A DNA stretch of 64,000 bases from Rhizobium leguminosarum bv. trifolii WSM2297 (lineage in GTDB: Bacteria; Pseudomonadota; Alphaproteobacteria; Rhizobiales; Rhizobiaceae), in contig NZ_JH719395.1 in NCBI RefSeq assembly GCF_000271845.1, positions 2,449,624-2,513,623 on the forward strand, read 5' to 3'. Position 1 is the first letter of the stretch; each line of letters opens with the position of its first letter. Below are positions 8,561 through 18,120 of this stretch, piece after piece. The notes under the pieces are model-generated. The model did no database searches. It was not told the DNA's origin and saw only the letters and a list, made by a program, of their open reading frames with translations. The position numbers were made by a program, and so were the translations under genes.

Positions 8561-8719
8561 GCGGAGCCGTCTCCAGAGATCGCGCGTTCTTCACAAAACG
8601 ATCAAAGCTGCCGGCAACGACATGCAGGCCCTGCGTTTCAATACAGCGATCTATAATGGAGCTGTCAAAGGCGTTGACGGGTCTGGACATCGAGCCACGG
8701 TCAGCAATCGAATCCTTCG
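8561..8719 (+). pseudogene. Duplicated, decayed fragment of leuS
   Basis: This segment closely matches 7499-7664 of leuS, from GCGGAGCCGTCTCC to GAATCCTTCG, with scattered substitutions and small indels that destroy the frame. A few bases further on, 8728-8743 matches 8021-8036 just downstream of leuS, so the copy originally extended past the leuS stop and later lost the intervening stretch. Confidence 0.8.
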
Positions 8720-8920
8720 CGGCCGAGGCTCCATCGCAATTGGCTCCCGTCTAGCCAGGATGACGCAAGCGGGCCAGTCCAACATCTTGAAAACAAAGCG
8801 TGTGTGTTCAAAGGCGGCAGCGCCGGTCGAGTGCTCTGTTGGATGTTTATTAGCTTCCATGAAACATGCGCCTAAGTCATATATAATGTCTGCGGAGAAT
8901 TCCTGTCGGGGGATCAAGAC

Positions 8921-10774
8921 ATGGAGCGCAGGTTATCTGCAATTCTGGCCGCCGACGTGGTCGGATACTCCGCCCTTATGGAACAAGACGAAGCGGGCAC
9001 ATTTGAACGTCTTCGAGCTCGCCGTACCGAGCTTTTTGAACCCGAGATTGCGCGGCATCATGGGCGGATCTTCAAGCTCATGGGCGACGGCCTGCTCGCG
9101 GAGTTCAGCAGCGTGGTCGACGCCGTCGAATGCGCGGTGTCTCTGCAACGCGGAATGACAGAGCGCAACGCCTCTGTAGCCGAGCAGGACAGGTTCAACA
9201 TCCGCATCGGCATCAACATTGGCGAAGTGATTGTAGACGGGGACGATCGCTATGGCGAAGGCGTGAACATTGCGGCCAGACTGGAGCAACTCGCGCCACC
9301 GGGCGGGATCTGCGTTTCGGGCAAGGTGGCGAAGGAGGTCGAGAATAAGCTCGCGTTTACCTTCGACTCCGCTGGGCGGCAGAAGGTCAAGAACATCGAA
9401 GAACTTGTCGATGTCTACCAAGTGCGCATCGACGCCCTGCCACGCCGACGCATCCGGCACAAGCGCAGGATCGGCCGACGATGGTGGACCATTGGAGTCC
9501 CGGCAACCATCGTCGCCGTAGTGGCCGCATGGATGGCGTTACAGAACCTGCTAACCATGACCTCTCCTGCACGTTCCGGTACGATCCCGTCTGTCGCCGT
9601 ACTGCCCTTCCAGGATCTAAGTGCCGACAAGAGCCTGGGGTATATGGGAGAAGGGATGGCCAACGACGTTATCGCCATCCTCTCGCGCTTTTCTGACATT
9701 GCAGTCGTCTCGCGAACCTCGTCGTTTGCATATCAGGACAAGCAAGGCGACATCCGTCAGATCGGCAAGGAGCTGGGCGTCGGCTATGTCGTCGAGGGCA
9801 GTGTGCGCAAGGAAGGCGATAGGGTGCGCATCGTTGCACAGCTCATCAACAGCAAAACGGGGGACAATGTCTGGGCGGACCGCTTCGACAAGGCCGGAAC
9901 CGACCCATGGGCGCTTCAGGATGAGTTGACCGGCAAGATCGTGGGGGCGATGACTGGCGAATTCGGAGCCATTCGCAAAGCGGACTACAGTCAGGCCTGG
10001 GGTAAGGATAGCACTAACCTCGCTGAATACGACTACTACTTGCGCGCGGAAAGCCAATTGAACCTCTACACGAAGGAAGGTCTCGAGCGATCAGGCGAGA
10101 TTTCACGCCAGGGTCTGCAGGCCTTCCCTGGCTCCCCTCTTTTGACCGTCGAGTTGGGCTGGTCTCACTGGTTGAACGCTGCGCTGCTCTACAGTTCTGA
10201 CTCGCAGGAGGATCTTCAGGAAGCGGAGCGACTGGTCAATCAGGTCCTCGCGGACAAGAACCCGAGCCCGCAAGTGGCGAGATTGGCACACTGGCTCAAC
10301 GCTTGGCTCCTCACTCTCAAGCGAGACCATGACGGGGCCGTTGTGGAAATGAACAAGGCCATCGCGGCGGCACCCTATAACGCGTTCACCCTTACCGACG
10401 CAGGAAGTATTTTCCTACAGGCCGGTCAACCCGAAAAGGCGCTGGAGCTGACCGACGCTGCAGCCGCCCGCGATCCAGGGCTATCTTGGTTTTTCAACTA
10501 TGTGCGAGGTTTTATCTATATCGTGCTTGGCAAAAACGAAGATGCAGTCGAGGTGCTGAAGACCACGGAATTTGCCGACGCGCCATTGCAACTAGCCATC
10601 GCCTATATGCGGCTGGGACGCGAGGCAGACGCCCGAGCTGCCGTCGAGAAGATGCTCAAGTCGGCTCCGACCGCGACGATCCAGTCGTGGCGGCAGACCT
10701 GGAACTTCCGAGACCCTGCCATTCTCGATCAAGCCGCGGCAGACCTTGCGCGAGCCGGCCTTCCGCCGCAATAG
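8921..10774 (+). CDS. Class III adenylate/guanylate cyclase with TolB-like and TPR regions
   Basis: 617-residue signalling protein. Residues 1-170 are a class III nucleotidyl cyclase domain: metal-binding aspartates in ILAADVVGYS and KLMGDGLLAEF, and the transition-state Asn/Arg in GVNIAARLEQ, so catalysis looks intact. A basic stretch and one membrane span follow (about 188-210). Next is the rhizobial TolB-N-like region IPSVAVLPFQDLS to about 330, then TPR-like helical repeats to the C-terminus. This layout is common in Rhizobiaceae, where many paralogues exist. The cyclase would face the cytoplasm and the TPR part the periplasm. The product (cAMP most likely) and the stimulus are not determined from sequence. 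Confidence 0.9.
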   Translation: MERRLSAILAADVVGYSALMEQDEAGTFERLRARRTELFEPEIARHHGRIFKLMGDGLLAEFSSVVDAVECAVSLQRGMTERNASVAEQDRFNIRIGINIGEVIVDGDDRYGEGVNIAARLEQLAPPGGICVSGKVAKEVENKLAFTFDSAGRQKVKNIEELVDVYQVRIDALPRRRIRHKRRIGRRWWTIGVPATIVAVVAAWMALQNLLTMTSPARSGTIPSVAVLPFQDLSADKSLGYMGEGMANDVIAILSRFSDIAVVSRTSSFAYQDKQGDIRQIGKELGVGYVVEGSVRKEGDRVRIVAQLINSKTGDNVWADRFDKAGTDPWALQDELTGKIVGAMTGEFGAIRKADYSQAWGKDSTNLAEYDYYLRAESQLNLYTKEGLERSGEISRQGLQAFPGSPLLTVELGWSHWLNAALLYSSDSQEDLQEAERLVNQVLADKNPSPQVARLAHWLNAWLLTLKRDHDGAVVEMNKAIAAAPYNAFTLTDAGSIFLQAGQPEKALELTDAAAARDPGLSWFFNYVRGFIYIVLGKNEDAVEVLKTTEFADAPLQLAIAYMRLGREADARAAVEKMLKSAPTATIQSWRQTWNFRDPAILDQAAADLARAGLPPQ

Positions 10775-10949
10775 CCTATCCACGGTGTTCAGCCTTGAGG
10801 GGGATGTCGCCCTCGCGCTGGATCTTGCATCCTCAGTTCGCCGAGCTCTGCACCCGCTTGTTAGGAATTTGTTGACCATAAGCTGGCTTTACTAATCCTG
10901 ATGGATGCGGCGTTCCCGCCCGTCGTCGAGTGTTTTAGTGTAGGACGGA

Positions 10950-12323
10950 TTGTTGGTGTTGAAGTATTCACTGCAAGGTTTGCCGGGCGGAGCCTTGGGC
11001 GGGATTGCCACACTCCTGTCGCGGGCGGAGCGCTTAGCAGCGCAGGCCGTTATGCCGGCTTTGTTTGCGCTCCCGGCACTTGTCGGTTCCGCATCCTTTG
11101 CCTCGGCGGAAGATCGGGCCCTGAAGCTGTTCTTTACCCATACGGGCGAGAGGGCGACGATTACCTACAAGCGGGATGGAAAGTTCGATCCCAAGGGCCT
11201 TGCCCAGATCAATCGGTTTCTGCGCGACTGGCGACGGAACGAGCCGACCCGGATGGATCCTCGGCTGCTCGACCTGGTCTGGGAGGTGTATAAGCGCAGC
11301 GGCGGCAAGGATTATATCCATATCGTCTCCGCCTATCGTTCGCCGGCGACCAACAACATGCTGCGCAGCCGCTCTCGCAGCACCGGTGTCGCCAAGAAGA
11401 GCCAGCATATGCTGGGCAAGGCGATGGATTTCTACGTTCCCGGCGTGAAGCTTGCGACACTGCGGGCAACCGCCATGCAGATGCAGGTCGGCGGTGTTGG
11501 ATATTATCCGACCTCGGGATCGCCCTTCGTGCATCTCGACGTCGGCAATGTCAGGGCCTGGCCGCGCATGTCGCGGCAGGAACTCGCGCGAATATTCCCG
11601 AATGGGAAGACGATGCATCTTCCGGCCGATGGCCGGCCGCTGCCGGGATATAATCAGGCGGTTGCGAACTATAAGAAGCGCGTCAGCCCCACCTCGATAG
11701 AGATCGCCAGCACCGCTGGAGAAGACGAAGACGCAGGGGCGTCGAGCACGCCTGGCGGCGACACCACCGACGGCAAACTCGTGACGGCACTTCTGCCGAC
11801 GCCGAAAAGCCGGGCCTTGAATGCGCTGGCACGACAGACCGACGCGGTCGAGCGAGATGACAAAGGCTCCGCTGCGGATGTTTCATCGCTCTCGATTCCG
11901 ATACCGGCGATGCGGCCGCCAGCCCTTGCGCAAGACGCTGGCGCGGACGACAAACTGGTGACGGCATCGATCGGCCCGATTGCCGCACTTCCGGAGAAAC
12001 CGACGCCTGGATTGCCGGCCCACGCCCGCTTCCATCCCCTCGTTGCTGCACGGGAGACCGCCAGGCAGGGCGCCGATATGATCGCCTCCCTGCCGATGAC
12101 CGCTTCCTGGGAAGAAGCGAATTTCCTCGGATCGACGTCCGAAGCGGCGCTGATGAAATGGGCGCTGCATTCTCCCGGCGAGGCGGTTGGATTGAGCGCG
12201 CCTCGTCTATCCCCCCGCACGGTTCATCGGGAGGCGAAAATCGCGACGTCACGTGGGGATGTTCCGGTCGCCGCGGCAGGTCCGTTCGATGCCAGCCGGT
12301 TTGCGTCGCTCCCGGAGGGTTGA
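10950..12323 (+). CDS. DUF882/YcbK-like M15-type peptidase, exported
   Basis: Murein-modifying protein of the DUF882 (peptidase M15, YcbK) group. A hydrophobic N-terminal segment ending ASFASAED looks like a signal peptide or anchor. The metallopeptidase core shows SAYRSPATN, the zinc-binding QHMLGKAMDFY and HLDVG, with GVGYYP between them, so the active site appears complete. After about residue 245 comes a 200-residue low-complexity tail rich in Ala, Pro, Ser and Thr. The start is probably TTG 10950 or GTG 10956, since no ATG fits. E. coli YcbK relatives act on peptidoglycan cross-links; the role here is inferred from the family. Confidence 0.85.
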   Translation: MLVLKYSLQGLPGGALGGIATLLSRAERLAAQAVMPALFALPALVGSASFASAEDRALKLFFTHTGERATITYKRDGKFDPKGLAQINRFLRDWRRNEPTRMDPRLLDLVWEVYKRSGGKDYIHIVSAYRSPATNNMLRSRSRSTGVAKKSQHMLGKAMDFYVPGVKLATLRATAMQMQVGGVGYYPTSGSPFVHLDVGNVRAWPRMSRQELARIFPNGKTMHLPADGRPLPGYNQAVANYKKRVSPTSIEIASTAGEDEDAGASSTPGGDTTDGKLVTALLPTPKSRALNALARQTDAVERDDKGSAADVSSLSIPIPAMRPPALAQDAGADDKLVTASIGPIAALPEKPTPGLPAHARFHPLVAARETARQGADMIASLPMTASWEEANFLGSTSEAALMKWALHSPGEAVGLSAPRLSPRTVHREAKIATSRGDVPVAAAGPFDASRFASLPEG

Positions 12324-12566
12324 CCTCGATCATCAAGGCTTGATCCGACGGCAATCGCGGCCAAGATCCGCAAGCCCGTCCTCTGCTACCTCTTCAGGCG
12401 TATCGCGTCTGGTGGCGGATGCGTTGACGCGCTGGACGACGTCATCTTCGCCACCGTCCACCCCGGCGGAGAGCGGGATGAAATCAATGACGAGTGATAA
12501 GGTGCCGAATACCGGACAACGGCCGGAGCCGAAGCATGCGAAGGTGCGAAACTGGTTCAGGCAAGA

Positions 12567-13505
12567 CTATCGCGAGGCTTCCAGGCGGCTATCGCCGTGC
12601 AGAAGGTTCAGCCAGGCCCGCGACACTTTCTCCGCGCCTGTGCCGCCGATATGGCAATCGTCGTAGCGGTCATCGCCATCGAGCAACACGTCAGAATTTA
12701 CGCCCTCTCGGATACCGTGGCCGCTTTTTGACAGGGCCAGCTGCGCCCGCACTATTGGATTGTCTGGAATATGCTCCTTGAAGCCGCCGTTGCTCGGTTC
12801 CAGACATTTCGATGCGGTCGAAATGTAAACGGGTGCCGCGACGCCGTGCTGGCGCAATGTGTCAACCATCGACATGAAACGTTGCTGATAGGCCTCCGCA
12901 GTGGTGCCCAGAACGAGGTCCGCCTCTCCTTGGACCCAGAGGACGCTCGTTATCCGATAGTTGGAATCCTGAAGCTGTTTCATGGTGTCGACCAGCACTG
13001 GATTGATGTCGCCGCCTGCCGCCCACCGCGCGACCTCGGATCCGGAATATGCGAGAGGTGCGAGGATGACGCTGTCATACTGTCCCGATGCAATCAAATT
13101 GTTCGCAAGGAGCGTCCAGTACTCCCCCTTGGTATCGGTCGATCCAAGAAGTGGCGACGCTGCGACGAAGCACCGTTTGTCGAAGGCGTTGACGACGCGA
13201 GCGCCATAATTCGACCGGTGTCGTTGTCCACCGTCGTTGGCCGCGTTCGATTGACCAAGAAGGAGCAAAACAGCCGTTCGATCAGTTTGCGTCGGGCAGG
13301 TCACAGAGGTTTTTGATTCATCCCCGATGAGGCGCTCCTTGTCGTCGAAAGTATATCGGCTTGGTGCTGCCGGCTTCTCTCCAACAACCGTTTTCCTCAG
13401 CGCGGAAAGTTGTGGCCAAGGAAAGGTATCATGTCTGGCGCTCATGCCGCCGAGGAAGTATATGGCGATTAGGGCGGTCCCGCAGACTGCTAGCGTTTTA
13501 CGCAT
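12567..13505 (-). CDS. SASA-type (sialate O-acetylesterase-like) carbohydrate esterase, exported
   Basis: 312 residues with an N-terminal signal anchor (about 5-22). The SGNH/SASA esterase signature GQSNAANDGG places the nucleophile Ser near residue 86; LWVQGEADL near 190 supplies the block that usually holds the oxyanion Gln; and DDCHIGGTGAEK near the C-terminus supplies the catalytic Asp/His. It probably removes acetyl groups from a surface or extracellular polysaccharide. A second copy with a large internal deletion lies at 14645-15046, and sequence just beyond the 3' end is also duplicated. Confidence 0.85.
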   Translation of the reverse strand: MRKTLAVCGTALIAIYFLGGMSARHDTFPWPQLSALRKTVVGEKPAAPSRYTFDDKERLIGDESKTSVTCPTQTDRTAVLLLLGQSNAANDGGQRHRSNYGARVVNAFDKRCFVAASPLLGSTDTKGEYWTLLANNLIASGQYDSVILAPLAYSGSEVARWAAGGDINPVLVDTMKQLQDSNYRITSVLWVQGEADLVLGTTAEAYQQRFMSMVDTLRQHGVAAPVYISTASKCLEPSNGGFKEHIPDNPIVRAQLALSKSGHGIREGVNSDVLLDGDDRYDDCHIGGTGAEKVSRAWLNLLHGDSRLEASR

Positions 13506-13662
13506 CTCGTTACCTTTTACTCATCACACGATGACATGGAGCCTATTGGACTAATCAATGGTGGTCCAGCCATACAATAGGGGTAACCCAAACATCACTC
13601 GGTATTGACGTGATTCATCGAAGACACTTTCGAAAAGGCGATGAGTGCCGATGGAGTTCCGC

Positions 13663-14097
13663 ATGTGCCGCCGGATCTACATCGTTCAACCGTTTGACGA
13701 GATGGCAAGAAATTTCGCTTTCGCTGAGCGAGGTGATGTCGATGAATTGGGTGATCGCCTCCCTCGTCTCGCAGGCATTTGGGAAGTTTGGCACCACCCG
13801 GTCGGCCTCGATATCCGCAGCTTCGCTGTCGTCACCTGCCCTCCAAACGAGATGATGGCGACAATCCAAAATCGGATGCCGGTCATTCTTCGTCCCGAGG
13901 ATTACGAGCATTGGCTGTCCCCAGATCCCGATCCACGCGACCTGATGACGCCGTTCAATGCCGAGGCGATGACGATGTGGCCGATTGCGCGGCGCGTAAA
14001 AACCGTCAGAAACCCTGGGCCGGGGGTCATTGATCAAATTGATCCAGCGCCGAACGGGTTCTGCAATCAGATTAGTAACTTAAGGCTAATTGAATAG
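13663..14097 (+). pseudogene. SRAP (YedK/HMCES-like) protein with central deletion
   Basis: The SOS-response-associated peptidase family forms a covalent bond between Cys2 and abasic sites in DNA. The start MCRRIYIVQPFDEM corresponds to the family N-terminus (usually MCGR), and ANEM-like PPNEMMATIQNRMPVIL plus the tail MTMWPIARRV correspond to its C-terminal half. About 100 residues between them are missing: RLPR runs straight into LAGIWEVW. Length is 144 against the usual 220-250. Cys2 and the catalytic-His region at HDRMP (here QNRMP) are altered or separated, so it is most likely non-functional although the frame stays open. Confidence 0.7.
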
Positions 14098-14159
14098 CTT
14101 CAGAACCATGTCATTCTTCTGCATATCGCGTCCCCCGGTCGCGAAAACCCCTGATACGA

Positions 14160-14192
14160 AATGCCCCGCGAACTCCGCGGGGCATTTTGATT
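14160..14192 (+). terminator. Rho-independent terminator
   Basis: Perfect 11-bp stem (14160-14170 with 14176-14186), 5-base loop and T-rich tail, 60 bases after the SRAP remnant. Confidence 0.85.
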
Positions 14193-14314
14193 TTCTGATC
14201 ACCACAGCAGGAAATTCCGGGGCTGCAACCGCGCCTATCGCGGCAAACAGGCGCGGCCGGTCGCTCGGCCGAAAGCGTACTGGAACCAGACGGATCCTCT
14301 ATCGTTATTGCGTC

Positions 14315-14381
14315 GAGACCGCGCGAGAGAAGTTTGCGCTCTGCAAGCCTCTCGACTTGGTTTCGCCCCCCGCGCGGTCTC
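14315..14381. repeat. Nested inverted repeat
   Basis: GAGACCGCGCG (14315-14325) pairs perfectly with CGCGCGGTCTC (14371-14381), and inside it CGAGAG (14324-14329) with CTCTCG (14349-14354). It lies in a 500-base non-coding stretch and has no T run. Function unknown; a structured transcript or a protein site are both possible. Confidence 0.5.
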
Positions 14382-14644
14382 GCCCCTTCCCTCTTTCTCT
14401 CAATTGCCCCGCTTCGGCGAGGCTCTTTTGGTGACGGACCGACGCCTACGGATCGGTCTTGATAAAAAATCTGCCGGCTTGGGAACAACAGGGTTCGCCG
14501 TTCGTAAGTATGATGGGCCGTGCGGAGGTGCTAACACAGCCATGCACTTCGATACTCTGTGCGGCCCACTCCCGGCATGGGATGAAGATCGAATGCTTGA
14601 ACGCACCGGGTCGAGGCCAAAGCGTGCGAAGGTGCGAAACCGGT

Positions 14645-15046
14645 TCAGGCAAGACTATCGCGACGTTTCCAGCCGGCGGTCGATCCAAGAAGTGGCGACG
14701 CTGCGACGAAGCACCGTTTGTCAAAGGCGTTGACGACGCGAGCGCCATAATTCGACCGGTGTCGTTGTCCTCCGTCGTTGGCCGCGTTCGATTGGCCAAG
14801 AAGGAGCAAGACCGCCGTTCGATCGGTTTGAGTGGGGCAGGTCACAGAGGTTTTTGATTCATCCCCGATCAGTCGTTCCTTGTCGTCGAAACTATATCGG
14901 CTGGGGGCCGCGGCCGTCTTTCCGCCAACCATATTCCTCAGCGCGGAAAGTTGCGGCCAAGGAAAGATCTCATGTCTCGCGCTCATGCCGCCGAGAAAGT
15001 ACGTGGCAATCAAGGCGGCCCCACCGACTGCTAGCGTTTTACGCAT
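14645..15046 (-). pseudogene. Second SASA esterase copy with a ~550-bp internal deletion
   Basis: The first 120 residues match the esterase at 12567-13505 almost throughout, including the signal anchor and GQSNAANDGG, then the frame shifts into AGWKRRDSLA and stops. The DNA explains this: CGGTCGATCC here joins sequence that in the intact gene is at about 13136 directly to sequence at about 12588. The original 3' end and 3' flank (GGTGCGAAAC, GGTTCAGGCAAGACTATCGCGA) are retained. The catalytic Asp/His block is lost, so the product cannot be active. Confidence 0.85.
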
Positions 15047-15760
15047 GGCGTCACCTTTTAATCATCATCCGATGACTAATCGAGGCTGGTCCAGCCACGA
15101 AGGTTCCTTTACACCAGCCATTTCTGCTTGCCCGGGCGTGATCTTAAAGCGTTCCTCGCGAAGATCGACCCCGTCGCTACTCTCAACTATAGCCCGGACC
15201 AGCGATTGCAATTATCCGATTGGGTGAGAGATCGTGCCTGCTCGTAGTGCAGCGTGCATCAACATGAAGAAAGTCCCGTTGCTCGCGGGAAGGCGATCAC
15301 AGACTGGGATCAGCACTGGTTATTCCTTTGCGCCGCCCTGATCATTTGGATCGACGGCCAAAAGCGCCACTCTTGCGCGCGACCGAAGTGACGCTCTCGA
15401 TATGAAGGCCCCTAGTATTGGGCGCTTTCTCGCAGTTTTTACTTTGTCCACCTAGCCCTGAGGCCGACGGGCAGGTTTGGCGGAGTCCTGGCGGAACTTT
15501 TGCGTGCCTTCTCCGATTTAGGGAGTAGTTGTTCGGAGATGTCCGCCATGAATGTGAGCGACACAAGGGTCGGCATCCTGCACACATATTGGCTGCCACG
15601 CGCATTGGAATTCCCTTGAACGCAGCTGGGACTGGCCCTTCTATTGCTAGCGCCTGTCCGGCAGCTGCCTATATATTCAGAGCCCTTTGCGGTAGAACAC
15701 TCAGCGTCGCCCCATGATAAAGCTGATGCTTGTTGGGAAGGAGCCTCTTAGCGGTAACCG
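15047..15760. other. Intergenic region upstream of the PBP gene
   Basis: No convincing gene. The first 50 bases are the duplicated esterase promoter region, similar to 13506-13575 (shared GGTCCAGCC). The remainder presumably holds the promoter of the PBP gene, but I see no clear -35/-10 pair. Confidence 0.4.
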
Positions 15761-18043
15761 ATGCCTAATCCTCCCAAATCCTCCAGCGAAAGCGCCAGCA
15801 ACCCGAGCCAGGCTGGCGATCAGACAGCAGATTCGGCAGCGCCAGTGGACGCGCCGGATTTGCCAGACTCCAACCGACCTGGCGACCGGCAACAGCCCGA
15901 CGGATCTTTCGGCCAAAGTCGACAGGCTGCGCGAAAACTGTTCCATGCGTTGCGCCAGGATCTGAAGGCAAGTTCAACCTTGCGAAAGAGCAGGACGGTC
16001 GCTTCGAATCTGAGGGCGAAGCTGGGAGGATTGACCCGGCTGGTAAGGCCGTCAGCTCTGGCGGCACTGGTCAAAACCGGGCGCGGTCTTCGCGGCCTGC
16101 GCACAAAGAGGCGTAACGCCAGCCGAAGCGCTCCGTTTGTTCGCGGCTGGTGGAAATTCATGATGGGGCTGGTCTTTCTCGTCTGCCTCCTCGTCGCAAG
16201 CGTGCTGGTGTGGGCGCTGAAGGACGTGCCCTGGAGCGAGATCCGCGACGGAACGTTGAAGCCCGTCGTGGTGCTGGAAACGGCAGACGGCGCACCGTTG
16301 GTAAGGCAGGGACCCTATCAAGGCCCCTATGCTCAATACGACCAGTTTCCGCCCGATCTGATCGATGCCGTCCTTTCCATCGAGGATCGCCGCTTCATGG
16401 ATCATTTCGGTATCGATCCCCGTGGGATCGGAAGGGCGCTGCTGCGCAACCTGAAAGCCGGCTCGGTGGTAGAAGGCGGCAGCACGATTACCCAGCAACT
16501 CATCAAGCTGCAATATCTCGACAGCGATCGAACGATAAAACGGAAAATACAGGAGGTTGTCATCGCTGTTTGGCTGGAGTGGAAGCTCGGCAAGCGGGAA
16601 ATCCTGACACGCTATCTCAACAGCGTCTATCTCGGTGCGGGCGCTACCGGCATGCCTGCCGCCGCGCGGATCTATTTCAACAAGGATATCGGCGACCTCA
16701 ACCTGCCGGAATCGGCGATGCTGGCGGGATTGCTGCGGGCGCCGAGCCAATGGAACCCGATCGACAATTTCGAAGGCGCCCGGCAGCGCACCATCGTCGT
16801 TCTCGACGCAATGGCTGCGAATGGCAAGATTCCCGCGCCAGCGGCGGTAGAGGCCAAGGCGAGCTTTGCCAAGCTGCATCCGACGACGCCGACGCCGCGC
16901 TCGGGAAGCTGGTTTGCCGACTGGATCTCGCCGCAGGCGAGCGAAATCGCCGGCTCCTCGCCGGGGTCAACGGCGGTGCGAACGACACTGGTGCCGCGGT
17001 TGCAGCAGATCGCCGAAAGCGTGGTGAAAAGAAGCCTGGACGGGGAAGGAAGGACAGTCGGAGCATCGCAAGCCGCGCTGGTGGCGATGACGCCGGACGG
17101 CGCGGTCGTCGCCATGGTTGGCGGGCGCGATTACAAGGCCAGCCAGTTCAACCGCGCCGTCACCGCGATGCGCCAGCCGGGTTCCACCTTCAAGCTGTTC
17201 GTCTATTACGCAGCCTTGAAGGCCGGGCTCACCTTGTCCGACCAGGTTCTGGACGCACCCATCGACATCGACGGCTGGTCGCCGGAGAATTCCGGCGGCA
17301 ACTATCGCGGCTGGGTCACACTTGCAGAGGCGTTCGCGCGGTCGCTCAATGCCGCCTCGGTGTCGCTTGCCCAAGAGGTCGGCCTGGACAATGTGATTGC
17401 CGCAGCGCGTGAGCTCGGTATCGATGCGCCACTTGCCAATACCCCGTCGCTGGCGCTCGGCACATCCGAAGTCAATCTGCTTAACCTCACCAGCGCCTAT
17501 GCGTCCGTCCAACTCGGCAGGGCGCCTGTCACACCCTGGGGCATCATCGATTTTCAGGCGGCAGGACAGCCGAAGACGTTTCGGGTGGGCCAACAAGCAA
17601 AGCCGAATGTCGATCTTTCACCCTACCAGTCCGATCTCCTCGGTCTGCTGCAGTTGGTGGTCGAGCGCGGCACCGGGCGTGGAGCTGACCCCGGCACCTT
17701 TGCGGCCGGCAAGACCGGCACCAGCCAGAACAATCGTGATGCCTGGTTCGTCGGCTTCACGGAAACGCTCGTCGTCGGCGTCTGGGTCGGCAATGACGAT
17801 GACGCGCCGATGCAAGGGGTGACGGGCGGCGCCTTGCCGGCGCATATCTGGCGGGACTTCATGCGCGCGGCGATGGCCGAACCGACGATCAATGGCGTGC
17901 GATCGACTGAGGCCGTGACCGACGGCCAAAGCGCGCCGCTGTCGTGCAACATCACCGCCTGCGCGCGAAGCTACCGGTCCTTCCGGCCATCCGATTGCAC
18001 CTATCAGCCATATTCCGGCGGCCGGCGGCTCTGCGAGAAATGA
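15761..18043 (+). CDS. Penicillin-binding protein 1A family (bifunctional transglycosylase/transpeptidase)
   Basis: 760-residue class A PBP polymerising and cross-linking peptidoglycan. A long Ser/Pro/Arg-rich cytoplasmic segment (1-130) precedes one membrane span (about 133-155). GT51 domain: EDRRFMDHFGID carries the catalytic Glu, followed by GGSTITQQL and LNSVYLG. Transpeptidase domain: SxxK in GSTFKLF, SxN as SLN, KTG in KTGTSQNNRD. All catalytic motifs are present. A Cys-containing tail ends the protein. A GGAAGGAG ribosome site lies rather far upstream of the ATG, so the start is probable rather than certain. It is followed tail-to-tail by the ABC operon. Confidence 0.92.
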   Translation: MPNPPKSSSESASNPSQAGDQTADSAAPVDAPDLPDSNRPGDRQQPDGSFGQSRQAARKLFHALRQDLKASSTLRKSRTVASNLRAKLGGLTRLVRPSALAALVKTGRGLRGLRTKRRNASRSAPFVRGWWKFMMGLVFLVCLLVASVLVWALKDVPWSEIRDGTLKPVVVLETADGAPLVRQGPYQGPYAQYDQFPPDLIDAVLSIEDRRFMDHFGIDPRGIGRALLRNLKAGSVVEGGSTITQQLIKLQYLDSDRTIKRKIQEVVIAVWLEWKLGKREILTRYLNSVYLGAGATGMPAAARIYFNKDIGDLNLPESAMLAGLLRAPSQWNPIDNFEGARQRTIVVLDAMAANGKIPAPAAVEAKASFAKLHPTTPTPRSGSWFADWISPQASEIAGSSPGSTAVRTTLVPRLQQIAESVVKRSLDGEGRTVGASQAALVAMTPDGAVVAMVGGRDYKASQFNRAVTAMRQPGSTFKLFVYYAALKAGLTLSDQVLDAPIDIDGWSPENSGGNYRGWVTLAEAFARSLNAASVSLAQEVGLDNVIAAARELGIDAPLANTPSLALGTSEVNLLNLTSAYASVQLGRAPVTPWGIIDFQAAGQPKTFRVGQQAKPNVDLSPYQSDLLGLLQLVVERGTGRGADPGTFAAGKTGTSQNNRDAWFVGFTETLVVGVWVGNDDDAPMQGVTGGALPAHIWRDFMRAAMAEPTINGVRSTEAVTDGQSAPLSCNITACARSYRSFRPSDCTYQPYSGGRRLCEK

Positions 18044-18120
18044 TGCGGCGAAGATCGAGCGCCAGAGCAGGTTGGCTGGTCGCCGGGAATGTGCGTCGCA
18101 AGCCGGTTCGCGGGCCGGTC

